The position numbers and the translations under genes are program-made. The notes beneath the pieces were generated by a model. That model was not told where the DNA came from and did not search any database. It saw nothing but the letters and a program-made list of their open reading frames with translations. This document shows, in pieces, positions 52,171 to 63,344 of a stretch of 64,000 nt of DNA. Source of the DNA: Oegoconia quadripuncta (lineage: Eukaryota; Arthropoda; Insecta; Lepidoptera; Autostichidae); assembly GCA_949316235.1 (NCBI GenBank), contig OX438753.1:20826801-20890800 (forward strand), in the 5' to 3' direction. The number at the start of each line of letters is the position of its first letter. Position 1 is the stretch's first letter.

Positions 52171-53198
52171 TAATATTAGCGTTATGAGGCAAATCCTCGC
52201 GTGAGTAGCACTAGCGTGTTTTGAGCCCAATAATTGACTATTATTATGCTGATGTAAAAGAATGCTTGAGATTTTTCAATATCCCGCTCGTCTAGCGTGT
52301 CTATTAAGGCAAATCCTCCCGTGGGTAGCACTATTGGGTGCATTGGGCCCAACAATTTACCGTTATAATACCGTCACCACTAAACGAGATTTCTGATTCG
52401 CGTCTCCAGTTCGTAATAAAAAAGGTTCCCCCGAAAACTAATATTTCAGTTCTCGGGACTTCTATCGATTTTTATTCAATAATGGGGAGTATCTATGACC
52501 TAAATCTGCTTGGAGAAAATGAATTCTGCCGAGTCAGTGGTACGTTCAGTGCTAAATTATCGACACGTTGCCGCCTCGTTCCAGCTCATTTGATAGCGTT
52601 TGCACTTTACCTCCGAAACGAATCACTGCAATTTAGTTGCGATGTGAATTTTTTAAAATGACGGAGAAAAATAGAAATTCTATAGCGTTTTAACCCAGAG
52701 TACGCTAGAGGACTAGAAACTATCAACAAACCCTTGTCCCATCCTCATCACCTCATCATCACCAACCTAACCACTGCTGTAATACGCAAAATGTACTCAC
52801 TTGCGTTCGATCACTAGGTAAGTAAGATGTACTGGCCTTACTTCTGGGGCGCTTACGTGGTGCCAAAATTTAGTGTTCATACGCAAGCGTGCTAAAGGGC
52901 AAGTCATTAACAACCGAACGCAAAAAAATTTACGTCGAACGATGTATAGTGTATGAGGTGAGGTCTATCTAAAAGTGTGACGCACAGTCAGTTAGTTCAT
53001 CTCCATGGCTGATACATCACACCTCTAGAAAGACAACATACAGACGGCTGGACTCTGATGTTTCATCCACGGTCATGGAAACCGATCTTCTGTTCTATTT
53101 ACAGTTACTGACAGCTGCAACACGGAGACCATCACACTATCTAGCAGGGGCACGCTTCATACTTCGTGTGCCGACACTGTCTCCACTACCAGTAACTT
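52171..53198. other. Repeat units then unrecognised stretch
   Basis: 52175-52400 contains two more units of the GGTAGCAC theme (GGCAAATCCTCGCGTGAGTA, GGCAAATCCTCCCGTGGGTA). After 52400 a 107-codon frame (52338-52661) has no known domain. 52835-52885 (CTTACTTCTGGGGCGCTTAC, GTGGTGCCAAAATTT) matches 59080-59120, an otherwise unassigned pair. Confidence 0.4.
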
Positions 53199-53295
53199 CT
53201 GTATTCATCATACTAACATATGCCCCTAGCGGGATTCGAACCCGCGACTTTTGGTATAGTAGCAGAATTTCTAACCACTACACCAAATAGGTCGT
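53199..53295 (-). repeat. SINE-B, head only
   Basis: In reverse: GGTGTAGTGGTTAGAAATTC, GGGTTCGAATCCCGCTAGG, then ATGATGAATACAGAAG. The rest is missing. Confidence 0.75.
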
Positions 53296-54057
53296 CATAA
53301 TAAGGCTTAAGCATTTTCTGTCATTCAGTATGTTCAAGCTACTACAACCTCGGAATTCTTTTTTTTTTTTTTTAATAAGTTATGTCAGTAATACAATATA
53401 ATATTTTTTTGGGAGCTGGCTGGTACACTCTAAGCGTTTTTGTCATTCAAGTAGTCACTAATTTTGTAAAAACCATTTATTGATAATTTTGATTTAGAAG
53501 TCTGGCATAGAGGATTTAAGTATTTTGCAATACCCAGCTCTATGCTCTAAACAACTATTCACTCTGCTAACTACACACCACAATTAAGAAAAAAGAAAAC
53601 ACAGACAACGGCAATTCTTCCCTGCGCACATGTCAAGTGTCACTTGGTGGACGGATCGTGTTCTATCTTGTTTATGTCTGAGACCGCTAGAGTATAGTGC
53701 ATCCGGTATAGTATAACAATGTTACTTCATTGCAGTTAGTTAATATGGGATTAAGGTAAATCCTCAAGTTGTCTCAATAACTCAGCCAGCCTATTTATAG
53801 ATATCTATATAAGTATTTATACGTAAGTATTTATTAATATGTTTTTTAGTATATAGGCTTTTATATTATATATTTATTGTGTGTATAACATCTATATATC
53901 TCTTATAAAATAGTCCTATAATCAAAGCATTATTGCAATAAATCTTAATGTTTTGTCTTTTGTCAATTGTGTTCCTATAACAGTGATGTTTTGTTAATGT
54001 ATTGTTCTATATTTTAAGTATCGCTCTTTGTCTGCAATAAAAATTTAATATCGTTTT
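53296..54057. other. AT-rich stretch, nothing recognised
   Basis: An 18-T run at about 53358-53375. No match. Confidence 0.35.
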
Positions 54058-54195
54058 TTCTTCCGAGGGTTTGCTGGAAGAAATCTCTTACAAAGATAAG
54101 CTCGCCTTTTGTGTATTGTAATTTCTGTCCTATATTTGTTCAATGTATGTTTGTATACTTATATATGCAATAAAGTGTTAAATAAATAAATAAAT
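54058..54195 (+). repeat. LINE 3' tail with AAAT repeat
   Basis: GAGGGTTTGCTGGAAGAAAT, AAGCTCGCCTTTTGTGTATT, TGCAATAAAGTGTTAAATAA, AAAT units. Confidence 0.7.
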
Positions 54196-54634
54196 ACCTA
54201 TACCTACTCGTGGACTCTGTAATCGTCTATTCAATTTATAGGTATCAAGTTCGACCAAGTATGGACTAAGTATGGTAAGGCTTAGCGCATACGAATTCAA
54301 GTGGAATGTCGAATTTGAATGAAAATCAAGTCAAGATACAAGTACACGTAAACACACGTATACATACACGTGTGTGTATACATAGCCACAATCTTTCTAC
54401 TCATATGCACACTCGATCAGAGTGCGGAGTGTGAGTTTTGTTTCGACTTATCTTTAACCGCGTTCACGTTTACATGACGATTTGTATGGAGAAATGTGCA
54501 GCGCCTCTAGCGGATAGTTTGCAAAACGATTTTTTTCATAGGGACTTTTTCCGTAAACGCGCACGCGATGGTGAAGTTACAAAACGAGACAAAACTCACA
54601 CTTGACACACAGGTGTCACATGATAAAGACACAT
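54196..54634. other. Spacer with ACACACGT inverted pair
   Basis: 54355-54385 has ACACACGT and its inverse ACGTGTGT around ATACATAC, a small hairpin. Otherwise nothing is recognised. Confidence 0.35.
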
Positions 54635-54823
54635 GCTAATACTGTTATAAATGCGATAGTTTATATATTTTGCTTATTTATTTGTTGTGCAATCAAGGCG
54701 AAAAGGGGTGAACGGAATTGGAAGAAATTTTGTATACAGGTAGAACATAGCCTAGATTAAAACATAAGATTTTGTTAAATAAAGTTATTCCGCGCAGGCG
54801 AAACCGCGGGCGGGATACTAGCT
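54635..54823 (+). repeat. Helitron-like repeat E
   Basis: CTAATACTGTTATAAATGCG, GGTATACAGGTAGAACATAG-like block, GGCGAAACCGCGGGCGGGAT and CTAG. Confidence 0.6.
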
Positions 54824-55130
54824 TCTACTCATGCAATTTGTGTACGTACTGGTTGTGGCTGTGGCAAATACTGACTGATACGACGTGAGTGAGCTCACTT
54901 AAATTAGTAAGCTCAAAACGACTATTCGCAAGGTCGGTCCATAGAATATTTGGTGGAAATCAAGTCAAATCAATCAATTAATCAATCAGATCAAACATAT
55001 TATAAATTACATGAACCAGAAGATGTTCATTGTTAAACTTTTCCAGAGCGATCGGTTAGAAATGGCCTGCATCCAGTGACTTCCTGCGACATTAATTATA
55101 TAATCCGTTCACCTTGGAGGTGACCTTCTT
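54824..55130. other. Spacer with LINE relic
   Basis: 55030-55125 has CCAGAGCGATCGGTTAGAAA and CCTGCATCCAGTGACTTCCT, an antisense piece of the 7268-type LINE. 54962-54990 has a TCAA/AATC run. Confidence 0.4.
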
Positions 55131-55470
55131 TTTTATTTTTATGCACAACGGGTTAGCACTTGTCTTCAATCACACCTGATGTTAAGTGAAGATGAGGTCG
55201 AAGGTGGAAGCGTGCTGACCCGGAAACCCCATCTTATTTGGGGAACTGGCTATCTTATATCTGACAACCGGAACACAACAAAGCTATTAAATATTGCTGT
55301 TTGGCGGCAGATTTAGATAAGATGGTGGTAGCTAGCCAGGCGGACACTTAAAATGCCCTACCACCAACCAAATCGAGTACTAAACATATACCCCGCTGGG
55401 GATCGAACCCGCGACCTCCGATTCGTAAACCCTATGTTGTTTACATTGAGCCACGGAGGCGGTTAAACGG
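55131..55470 (-). mobile_element. SINE-A, full length with target duplication
   Basis: Complete antisense SINE-A with head AATGTAAACAACATAGGGTT in sense, B box GGGTTCGATCCCCAGCGGG. CTTCTT lies on both sides (55125-55130, 55471-55476), a plausible 6-bp target duplication. Confidence 0.85.
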
Positions 55471-55929
55471 CTTCTTACGCTACACTTGCCCGTGGCCCTC
55501 ACTACTTGAACTTAAATACCCCAGCAATTAGTTCTTCGAGCTGCGCCTTCCGTTTTTCTATTGATTCCTTTTTTTTTTTTAAATTTGTTGATAATAATGC
55601 ACAATATCAATAAGCTGTAATGAATAAAAAACACGAATAATGTTAAATAGGTTGATATCTATATGTATACAGATTTGTACCATAGGTAGGTACAGTAGCG
55701 TTCGAAAGTGCATATCCAGACGCAGTTTAAACGCGCAAGATTTTTAAGAATGCCTTTCAATTTTTAAAGGAAAATAGTGCAGTCAAACTTACAATGTAAT
55801 ATGTAAGAAATTAGTAACGGATCTCGTACCCACTTGATTGTGACACAACGAAGGTGTTCAAAAAAATTCTAATTTTATTAACCATCAACTGGATATGCAC
55901 TCATGAATCCGATTGTACATATGAAATCC
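55471..55929. other. Spacer, nothing recognised
   Basis: No match. Confidence 0.35.
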
Positions 55930-56163
55930 CAACTAATATTATAAATGTGAAAGTTTGTGTATGTATGTATGTTTGTTACCTCTTCAAGCCTAAACGGCTG
56001 GACAGATTTGGTTAAAATTTAGTTGGTAGACAAATCAGGACCTGGATAAATATATATTATACTTTTTACCCCGGAAAAGTGACAAGTTCCTAGAGGATAG
56101 GTATTATTAGTTGGAATGCTTCAGTTTTGGATTGATGCATTTGGTAGTAGAATGAATTCTGTT
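55930..56163 (+). repeat. Helitron-like repeat E, variant 2
   Basis: AACTAATATTATAAATGTG, AACGGCTGGACAGATTTGG, 'TTTACCCCGGAAAAGTGACA'. The 3' end is lost. Confidence 0.6.
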
Positions 56164-56462
56164 CTAAAAATGTTGCGGTTCGTATGCGACGCTTCATAAA
56201 ATGAAAACGTATCGAAAGCATGAATATAAAGGTCATTCCCTTCGCAATCCCTAGTATACTTAGAATTTAAATGAGCGAATAATGCTTTAGTGTTTCTAAA
56301 GGGCTTTAAGTTATTGGATACATTATATTTTCACAAGACTTTTTAAGTTAAATATGATTCGTGGAACGAAGTTAAGTATAATTGGATTCCTTCGCAAAGA
56401 CAATACACGTAAAATTTAGGCTTTCGACATTGGCAATTAAATTATAACGATAAGTTGATTGA
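56164..56462. other. Spacer, nothing recognised
   Basis: No match. Confidence 0.3.
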
Positions 56463-56759
56463 CGACCGGTTGGTGTAGTGGATAGTCACCCTATCAGCGA
56501 AACCAACGGTTGCGGGTTCGAGTCCCGCGAGGGGTAAATGTTTGTGTGATGAATACGAACATTACGTGTACGTGACCTATTGTTTGTACTCTGTTATTGT
56601 AATATTTTGGTGCAATAAAGAATATATAAATTAATTCCCGAGTCTTGGATGTTTATATAAATATTTATGTATGTATATCCGTTATCTAGCATCCATAGCA
56701 CAAGCTTTGCTTAGTTTGGGACTAGATGATTGGTGTAAGTGTCCGAAATATTTATTTAT
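56463..56759 (+). mobile_element. SINE-C with nested LINE tail
   Basis: Head CGACCGGTTGGTGTAGTGGA, B box GGGTTCGAGTCCCGCGAGG. The body breaks at GAACATTA and resumes at ATTCCCGAGTCTTGG. Between them 56564-56632 is a LINE end (GTGACCTATTGTTTGTACT, GTGCAATAAAGAATATATAA). The 3' end (GACTAGATGATTGGTGTAAG) and ATTT tail are present. Confidence 0.75.
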
Positions 56760-56831
56760 GCTATTATATTTATTATTATATTATTAAAAGTACCTATCCG
56801 TGATAATTATTCCCAACGCCTTTATCAAGCC

Positions 56832-57120
56832 TTAACCGCCGCCGTGGCTTAATGTAAACAACATAGAGTTTTCGAATCGGAGGTCGCGCGTTCGATCCCC
56901 AGCGGGGTACGTGTTTAGTACTTGGTTTGGTTGGGTAAGCAGGGCAGGGCAGAAGTTTTTACAAAATGAAAGAACAATGGTTCTATGGGTTTCTTGCGCC
57001 GCTCCTTTTCCCGTAGTTAATTTTGCTTTCCGAAGCGGTAGTAGCTTGGACATACTGACTATCACAACAATTGCCCTATTATTATTTCCAGTAGATTTAA
57101 ATGGACATTCAACACATGAT
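56832..57120 (+). mobile_element. Chimeric SINE-A head with another LINE-like tail
   Basis: 56832-56934 is the SINE-A head to CTTGGTTTGGTTGG. After this the sequence is not SINE-A: GGTTTCTTGCGCCGCTCCTT, 'TTCCCGTAGTTAATTTTGCT', 'CCGAAGCGGTAGTAGC', CATACTGACTATCACAAC. The TTTCTTGCGCCG and gene-tail order is that of a lepidopteran LINE 3' region. The switch is at almost the same base as in the 46403 chimera. The two opposed frames (77 and 97 codons) are translations of this chimera. Confidence 0.65.
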
Positions 57121-57147
57121 ATCATTAATATTACGTTGAAATAAATT

Positions 57148-57345
57148 CACGACCTTTATCCTAACTGGGGTGGTCAGGGATATCCCAAACATTAGTATTA
57201 TTTATCTATAATTATTTCTTTAGTTGGTAGTATCGTGCACCCTACCTGTTTTTCTACCTACAAATGTCCCATAGCTGTGGGTTATCTAGAAGAATTGCTT
57301 GTCAATTACCGTCATTATCCGAAGTTAGACCACTAGCCGTGTGAA
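57148..57345 (+). repeat. Repeat-D 5' end and spacer
   Basis: 'TTCACGACCTTTATCCTAAC', 'GTGGTCAGGGATATCCC', AACATTAG. Only the beginning of the family. Confidence 0.45.
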
Positions 57346-57769
57346 TTTTTTTATTTTTTTTATTCACGACGGATTCGTTCTTAACCTCAATCACACCTGC
57401 TGTTAATTGAAGATGAGGTCGAATTTGGAAGCGTACTAACCCGGAAACCCCAACACATTTGGGGGACTGGCTATCTTATCTCTGACAACCGGAACACAAC
57501 AATGCTATTAACAATACAATACAATACAAATACACTTTACTGCACAACAGATAAGAAAATACAGTTTCAGAAAAGTGGTAAGAATAGAATAACATTGCTG
57601 CTTGGCGGCAGATTTAGATAAGGTGGTAGTAGCTAGCCAGGCGGACATTTTAAAATGCCCTGCCACCAACCAAACCGAGTACTTAAACATGTGCCCCGCT
57701 GGGGATCGAACCCGCGACCCCCGAATCGTAAACCCTATGTTGTTTACATTGAGCCACGGAGGCGGTTAA
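57346..57769 (-). mobile_element. SINE-A with nested LINE tail and clean TSD
   Basis: A complete antisense SINE-A split by 57514-57589, an antisense LINE end (ACAATACAATACAAATACAC, GCACAACAGATAAGAAAATA, CAGAAAAGTGGTAAGAATAG). TAACA on both sides (57509-57513, 57590-57594) is its target duplication, and the SINE is restored exactly when one copy is removed. The nested tail matches 40840-40900. Confidence 0.9.
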
Positions 57770-58119
57770 AATATATTTTTGGAAAGCCTTTTAGTTGGTT
57801 TAAGCGTTAGAATATTATGCGGCTTAATTACACGTAGTAAGGGAAGCCTACATAAGTATAAGTAAGCCAATTGTCGTTAAAACGTGGATTTTTTTTTGTG
57901 TAATGGCGTTTTAACTTTTTCGAAGATGAATTTGTTCATACTTTAAGATAACACTTCTAGAATTGAATATATGCAGAACTTTTCGATGTACTTGATAATT
58001 AGGAAATTATTTGTGGTAATCCACTTAATTGCTCGTATTGAATTCCGCGATGATAGTTTTGCATTAAAGAGATCGCTGTTAGTGATAAGACAATAAAGAG
58101 TATTTGTATTGTATTGTAT
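57770..58119. other. Spacer with LINE end
   Basis: 58075-58119 is a LINE end (GATAAGACAATAAAGAGTAT, TTGTATTGTATTGTATTT) ending directly at the repeat-D piece. Confidence 0.4.
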
Positions 58120-58290
58120 TTAGGTGTTCGAAACATTAAGAATTAATGTTTGAAACAATATCCACGATTTACCTTACGAAATATACATAGATGTATAACG
58201 TGACAGACATAAATCTATAGATGGTTTTTTTGGTCAAAATTCCCGTAGTCGTTTTAAAACACCAATGGGAAGAGACGGGTCGGTTCGACT
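58120..58290 (+). repeat. Repeat-D, 3' two thirds
   Basis: 'GGTGTTCGAAACATTAAGAA', 'ACCTTACGAAATATACATAG', CCAATGGGAAGAGACGGGTC. Confidence 0.5.
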
Positions 58291-59294
58291 CTTTAACAAA
58301 TTTTCATTAATCCAGGCGACGTAGTAAACAGAACCTAATCTCCCTCAGTGCGGCATAGACAAGAAAGAACTAGATTAAGAGATAAGTAGGTACACTGCAG
58401 TGGAACGTGTTCGTGTAACTAACAAATTAAAGGTACGCTTTAACACGTAAGGAGTCTGTTCCTGTTGGTTACCCTTTGTAACTCGCGTTTCTTAATTCAA
58501 TATTGTTACTATTTATTTGTGGGATAACGAACTGTTGTGTTTACTTTTTAGCGAATTCCCTGCCTGCATCCAGCGATATCCCACAAACTTTGTCAGATGT
58601 CTTTTTACCTTGTGAGTGCAACAGGGAGGAGAACATGCAATATTTATATATAAAAAGTGTAGTAGGACTTAAGCTGCATGGGGTTCTCGCCTTTTGCATA
58701 AGTAGTATTAATGTTTGCTCTGCTACTATTTATAAGTCTGTGCTGGCAATATAACTCTCTGCAAATGTAACTAATTCTCTGTTATTATTGACCAGGTTTG
58801 AAGTATAGAGCTATTGGTCTAAGCATGTAGTAACCTAGCAAAAGGAAGTATACCTCAGTGATTTATACTTATATACCTAGGAGCCCGAACTGTCCCACTG
58901 CTGGGCAAAGGCGTCCCTATTCCAAGCTTTCACCGATCAGCAGTGGTGTGGACCACGAAATTTTTTACGTTCGCACGCTAATTATTTGCGGTTTATCTCA
59001 ATTGCGATTGATAAATTTGTGAAGAAGTAAACTAGGGTAACTCGTTATGACTATATATATATTAGACATTTATCCCCTTATTCTTACTTCTAGGGCGCTT
59101 ACGTGTTACCAAATTTTTAAATGATACGACGGCAGTTGCTGTCCTACAATCTGCTTCTCGGTCTGTCGCGACGCCTCTGAGCCAGCCTAGTGAACTGTAA
59201 GCTTTCCTCGAAATTCATTGTCAAGACAGCTGATTCATACTGATGTGCACTGAAATATTCTAAACAGATGCGAGTATTGCTATAATAATAAGTT
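58291..59294. other. Stretch with one frame and a LINE end
   Basis: An 83-codon plus frame (58503-58754) has a hydrophobic start and a Cys-x-Cys (FLPCECNREEN) but no known family. 58880-58960 has CTGTCCCACTGCTGGGCAAA, the antisense CAGCAGTGGGA box of lepidopteran LINEs. 59080-59120 pairs with 52835-52885. Confidence 0.35.
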
Positions 59295-59520
59295 ATTATA
59301 ACGTTTATTTGCATATTACAGAAACACATAAAAAAAATTCGGCCGCAACAATACTAGAATTGTAGGTGTATTTATGTTACACTTGAAAAATGAAAAATGA
59401 AATGAAAAAATGTTTATTTCAGTACCTTAATAAAACAATCAATGAGGTATCGGGGGTCTCCTTTTAAGTATAAAATACCTGTGTTAGGAGGCTCCGCTCT
59501 TCCATAACTAAACGTTAAAT
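59295..59520 (-). repeat. Two antisense LINE 3' ends
   Basis: 59295-59345 (TTTATTTGCATATTACAGAA) and 59395-59520 (ATGTTTATTTCAGTACCTTA, 'GGAGGCTCCGCTCTTCCATA'). Confidence 0.5.
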
Positions 59521-60483
59521 AAATGTCCAATCAAGGTTAAGGTGAAATAGGTTAATATTATGCTACTTATAAAATAAGAATGAAATAAAAATGTAATAAA
59601 AACTAATTTGTTATGTATGTGTGTGTGCGAGTATGTGTTTGTGTAAGAGTGTGTGTGTGAGTGTGTGTGTGTGTATGAGTGTATATTTATTTATTTAATT
59701 TACATTTATATCTATATATCATACATTTTACATTCTGCCTACCCTTTGACAAAACGATGTGCACACCACTGCCGCTTAGGTATTGGAGCGCATTTAATGA
59801 ATACAAAAAAAAACAAACCATCAATCAAATACGCGGAATAGGAATGTAAGAGTAGGCGACCGGAGATCTGCACTTCACTCGTTGCAAATGGGAACGTTAA
59901 TCGCAAAACAACATCGTCATCGTAAAAGATTGGACAGAAAGACAAATGGAGGTACTGGCATTACACACATTGTGCCCGTCGTATTGTTCGCAAAGAGACG
60001 AGAAATGTACCCTTTTTTTTTGCTTCTTTCTCCGTTTTATTGCTCTATTCTCGCCAAGCTCGGCTTGTCTCTGCATCCCTGTAGTCCCACGGGCCCCTAA
60101 TTACGGTCGACCACACGACTAATTGAATAAAAACATTGCATAATTAACGAAAGGGCCGACGGGTGCGGCTTTGTGGTACTGTTGGATTTTCAAGGACTGT
60201 GACGATTGACAGGTCAGAATTAGTTCACAAGTTAGTTGTATGTTGTATCACATTTTTAGAGTCAAATATCTTGTTCAAACGTTATCTTACGGATGTCTAT
60301 CTAAATATTATGAACAATTAAAGCAGTCCAAGTTTACAAACTAATAAAATACCAACTGTGTTTTAGAGGACGCGAGTCGTAATGAATTAAAATACTTTTC
60401 AGGCACCGACCGTTTACGGAAAGTTGTTATGCTTAAAACAAACATACAGACTACAAGTAGCAGTAACTCAAGTGTGATTTTGA
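59521..60483. other. Stretch with GT-rich run, otherwise unassigned
   Basis: An imperfect GT/GTGA run at about 59613-59683. Opposed frames 59653-59841, 59739-59945 and 59882-60100 are without motif. No gene evidence. Confidence 0.35.
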
Positions 60484-60812
60484 CTTCGTGGCTCAATGTA
60501 AACAACATGCGGTTTACGAATTGGAGGTTGCGGGTTCGATCCGCAGCGGGGTACATGTTTAAGTACTCGGTTTGGTTGGTGGTAGGGTATTTTACATGTC
60601 CCCCTGGCTAGCTACCACCATCTTATCAAAATCTGCCGCCAAGCAGCATTGTTAATAGCATTGTTGTGTTCCGGTTATCAGAGACAAGATAGCCAGTCCT
60701 CCAAAAGTGCTGGGGTTTCCGGGTCAGTACGCTTCCATACCTTCGACCTCATCTTCACTTAACATCAGGTGTGATTGAGGTCAAGTAACAACCCGTTGTG
60801 CATAAAAAAAAA
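60484..60812 (+). mobile_element. SINE-A, full length
   Basis: 'CGTGGCTCAATGTAAACAAC', B box GGGTTCGATCCGCAGCGGG, body GTGGTAGGGTATTTTACATG, 3' end CATCAGGTGTGATTGAGGTC and A-run (60803-60811). The first head bases are lost. Confidence 0.85.
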
Positions 60813-61219
60813 TCCAAATTCGCATCGCATATCTCCTTCGTTAGTCCTCTTTCATTCATCCACTCCACATGTCCAAACCATCTGTTGTTCAAGGCTCCGC
60901 AATTTAGCAATCATCGAATTGTCACCAATGAGTCTTTTGGCAAACTGTTGCGCGCTAGTTCTTAAGCTCGTTTGTCTATCACAAGTACCGGTGAGAGTGA
61001 AATCAAGGATTTGCATGTACGAGTAGGTACCTACTTATCCTACTGTTTGCTATCGTCTAACATCTGCCCGAAACGAAGCCCTGTAATCATACATTTAATG
61101 GTTCCCATAATGACCTCGTAAAATACTAACTGCCACGAGCCCTTTCATAAATACTCAACTTCCCTTACACGGTTGGGAACTTTCCATTTTTCCCCGCAGA
61201 AGTTAAATTTATTGTGTTT
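60813..61219. other. Stretch with nothing firm
   Basis: 60830-60880 (TTCGTTAGTCCTCTTTCATT, CACATGTCCAAACCATCTG) resembles the antisense LINE block of 4205-4250. An 83-codon frame (60775-61026) is not meaningful. Confidence 0.35.
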
Positions 61220-61620
61220 ATTCGTAAGCCGAAATTGGTGTAGTGGCGCAAATTAAAATAGCTAGGTCAAGCGTGATTATAGAAGGAACTAAGCCTTCAT
61301 GTGCTGTGTGGTTATAGAATAGAACCAACCCCTCTCTTCCCGTGAAGAGTATCCTAAATACTTAAAAGGTTGGTCTCAACCTCTGATTTCAATTAATGTA
61401 CGACTGTAATTTGAAAATAAAGATTTTTGTATTTTTGTATTTTTGTATTTTTGTATTTTTGTATTTTTGTATTTTTGTATTTTTGTATTTTTGTATTTTG
61501 TGTAAATATACAAAATAATACAAAATATTGAAAGGAGAGTGAAATCAGGAAATTGTGTGAATGAAGCCTTGTGGTCATTGTAACGCAAGGCAAGAGTGGC
61601 GATCCACAATGGCGTGGTGG
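61220..61620 (+). repeat. LINE/repeat-D-like element with 8-bp tail
   Basis: 61310-61420 has AGAATAGAACCAACCCCTCT and ends CTGTAATTTGAAAATAAAGA (a polyadenylation-type end), followed by the 8-bp satellite. 61500-61620 (TTGTGTGAATGAAGCCTTGT, 'GGCGATCCACAATGGCG') is a further dispersed-repeat piece. Confidence 0.45.
61424..61495. repeat. TTTTTGTA octamer x 9
   Basis: Nine perfect units directly after AATAAAGA. Probably the expanded 3' tail of a retrotransposed LINE. The repeat makes two overlapping minus-strand frames (61376-61627, 61393-61641) of Lys-Tyr-Lys-Asn-Thr type with no biological meaning. Confidence 0.9.
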
Positions 61621-61699
61621 TGCCCACACGCTCCCATACATCTTTAGAATGTTGGGTATAGCAGAAGAAGCATGAGAACTGAATTAACTCAGAAACGAA

Positions 61700-62352
61700 A
61701 GGCGTTCACTGCGTTAATATGTGTGGCGGGAATTTGAGTGATAGATTGAGGAAGTGGGTGATTAGAGAAATATATGGCGTGTAAGATGACGCAGTTAGTA
61801 AGATAGCAATAGGTACGTTATTGTGGTTTGGGCATATGGGACGAATGAGTTAAATGAGAATAACGAAAGCAATATATTGGGTCTTTAACTATGAAATTGG
61901 AGTTTTTTTTCTTCTTTAATCATATGTACCAATTCCTGCGATTTTCAAAGCTATATCCAAATTTGTTTCTTATTTGGAAAATTTCAAGGTTTCACATGAA
62001 ATATTTTTTAATTTCTGGGCTAAATCACATAACAAAAAAAATTAATACTACATAAAAGACTAGAAATTAAAAACAGTGAAAAACCATCCACATATAAAAA
62101 AATCCACAAAAGTTAAAATTTCAGTTTACACATTTTATTGTGAACACAAGTGACTAATATAGGGAAAGCGTGAATGGAAGGTCGACTAATCAAATGACTG
62201 ACGTACTCTTAACAGGTCAGGTATGATCAACCACTAACCGACGAGCGTGTATGAAGTATTTGATGAGACTGGAAGAAGCAAAAGTAGTATGTCAGGATTG
62301 TTGCAAGTGGAAATCAATAGTCTCTACCTACCCCAACGGAATACAGGCGTGA
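61700..62352 (+). pseudogene. LINE ORF C-terminus split by a mariner fragment
   Basis: 61700-61870 reads LRKWVIREIYGV, stop, then LLWFGHMGRMS, the same box as in 4191-4373. 62160-62352 resumes with the Cys-Met-Lys-Tyr-Leu-Met-Arg box and ends VSTYPNGIQA before a TGA at 62350. Between them sits a truncated mariner MITE (61877-62044) plus about 115 bp of unassigned sequence. Many substitutions and one internal stop. Confidence 0.65.
61877..62044 (-). mobile_element. Truncated mariner-like MITE
   Basis: Begins TTGGGTCTTTAACTATGAAA after TA, then 'CCAATTCCTGCGATTTTCAA' and 'GGTTTCACATGAAATATTTT', the inverse order of 35927-36348. The other half is missing. Confidence 0.7.
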
Positions 62353-63204
62353 GCATATATATGTATTTGATTTATTTATTTGCTTTTAGGAACACGTACA
62401 GCTAATATACAAATATCATATGAACATTGTATAAAAAATTACCTAACCTAACCGCAGTTGCGCTTTTGTATTTTTTTTTAAATTTTTATTCAAATCTATC
62501 GTCGAGTCCTATCATTTGACACCCATCTCGATGAGGTGCTGGAATTATTTCTTTGTAAGTTTGATAAAATGTCTTCTAGCATCCGCCATATTGGATTTAT
62601 TAACCCTATGATCGGGGATTTGAACGAATCTATCGACACCTCATTTGTCCAAATCAGCTGAGTCGTTTAGGTTGTGGGTTTTAATATAGACGCATGTGAA
62701 CACATTACCTTCCTTTTAGCGTCGCCATAGTCGAGTAAAAAGGTTTCAAAATGTAATTTTGTTGTCCAATTATCTATCCTTCATAATCTTTTGAAAAAAC
62801 AACAAAGGGCACTGTATAAATACGTTTTATCGGTCAGCCGCTATAGGCGCTAAATTATAAGGAAGGCCGACAGTGAACAAGGTTTGTGCATTTGCCGCAA
62901 CAGGGCTTGCCACACCGCCCTCACAGACAATCAAGGGCATTGAAGCCGGGTAATCCATTCCGTAAAATCACCTCCTGCGGACCGAGCCCATTTTAAAATC
63001 CATTAAAACCTCAGTAATCATCGGGGTTTTGGCTTGGACTTATTTGGAATTAAATTTAGAGAAACGTAAGTGAATTAAACGATTCTTGTTAAACAAGAAG
63101 TTGACCGTGTATTTGCTTGAAGATACTATGTTTATATGCTCGGTGTTTCCCCACGAGATAGGGATTGGGTATGGAAGTTAAGGCTCCGGACGTCCAGGAA
63201 TGAA
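62353..63204. other. Stretch with nothing recognised
   Basis: No coding signal or repeat match. 62820-62990 is moderately GC-rich. Confidence 0.35.
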
Positions 63205-63330
63205 AACGGGATTTTTTTTTAACTGGATACTCGTTTGACCACAATCTCACCTGATGGGAAGTGACGATGTGGCCGAAGATGAAGCCCACGATCTCAGTAG
63301 ATGCCTATTCACCCTGCTCTTGAAGATACT
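63205..63330 (-). pseudogene. LINE-G 3' end
   Basis: Antisense: T-run 63213-63220, GACCACAATCTCACCTGATG, 'GTGACGATGTGGCCGAAGAT', 'CTCAGTAGATGCCTATTCAC', CCTGCTCTTGAAG. Confidence 0.65.
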
Positions 63331-63344
63331 ACCATCAACTTTCC

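Noticed and set aside
52338..52661. 107-codon frame as a gene
   Set aside because: Starts inside a degenerate repeat and has no recognisable domain.
56911..57144. 77-codon frame as a gene
   Set aside because: It lies in the LINE-like tail of a chimeric SINE; the opposite strand is equally open.
61376..61641. Lys/Tyr/Asn repeat proteins of 82-83 codons
   Set aside because: Both overlapping frames are translations of the TTTTTGTA array.
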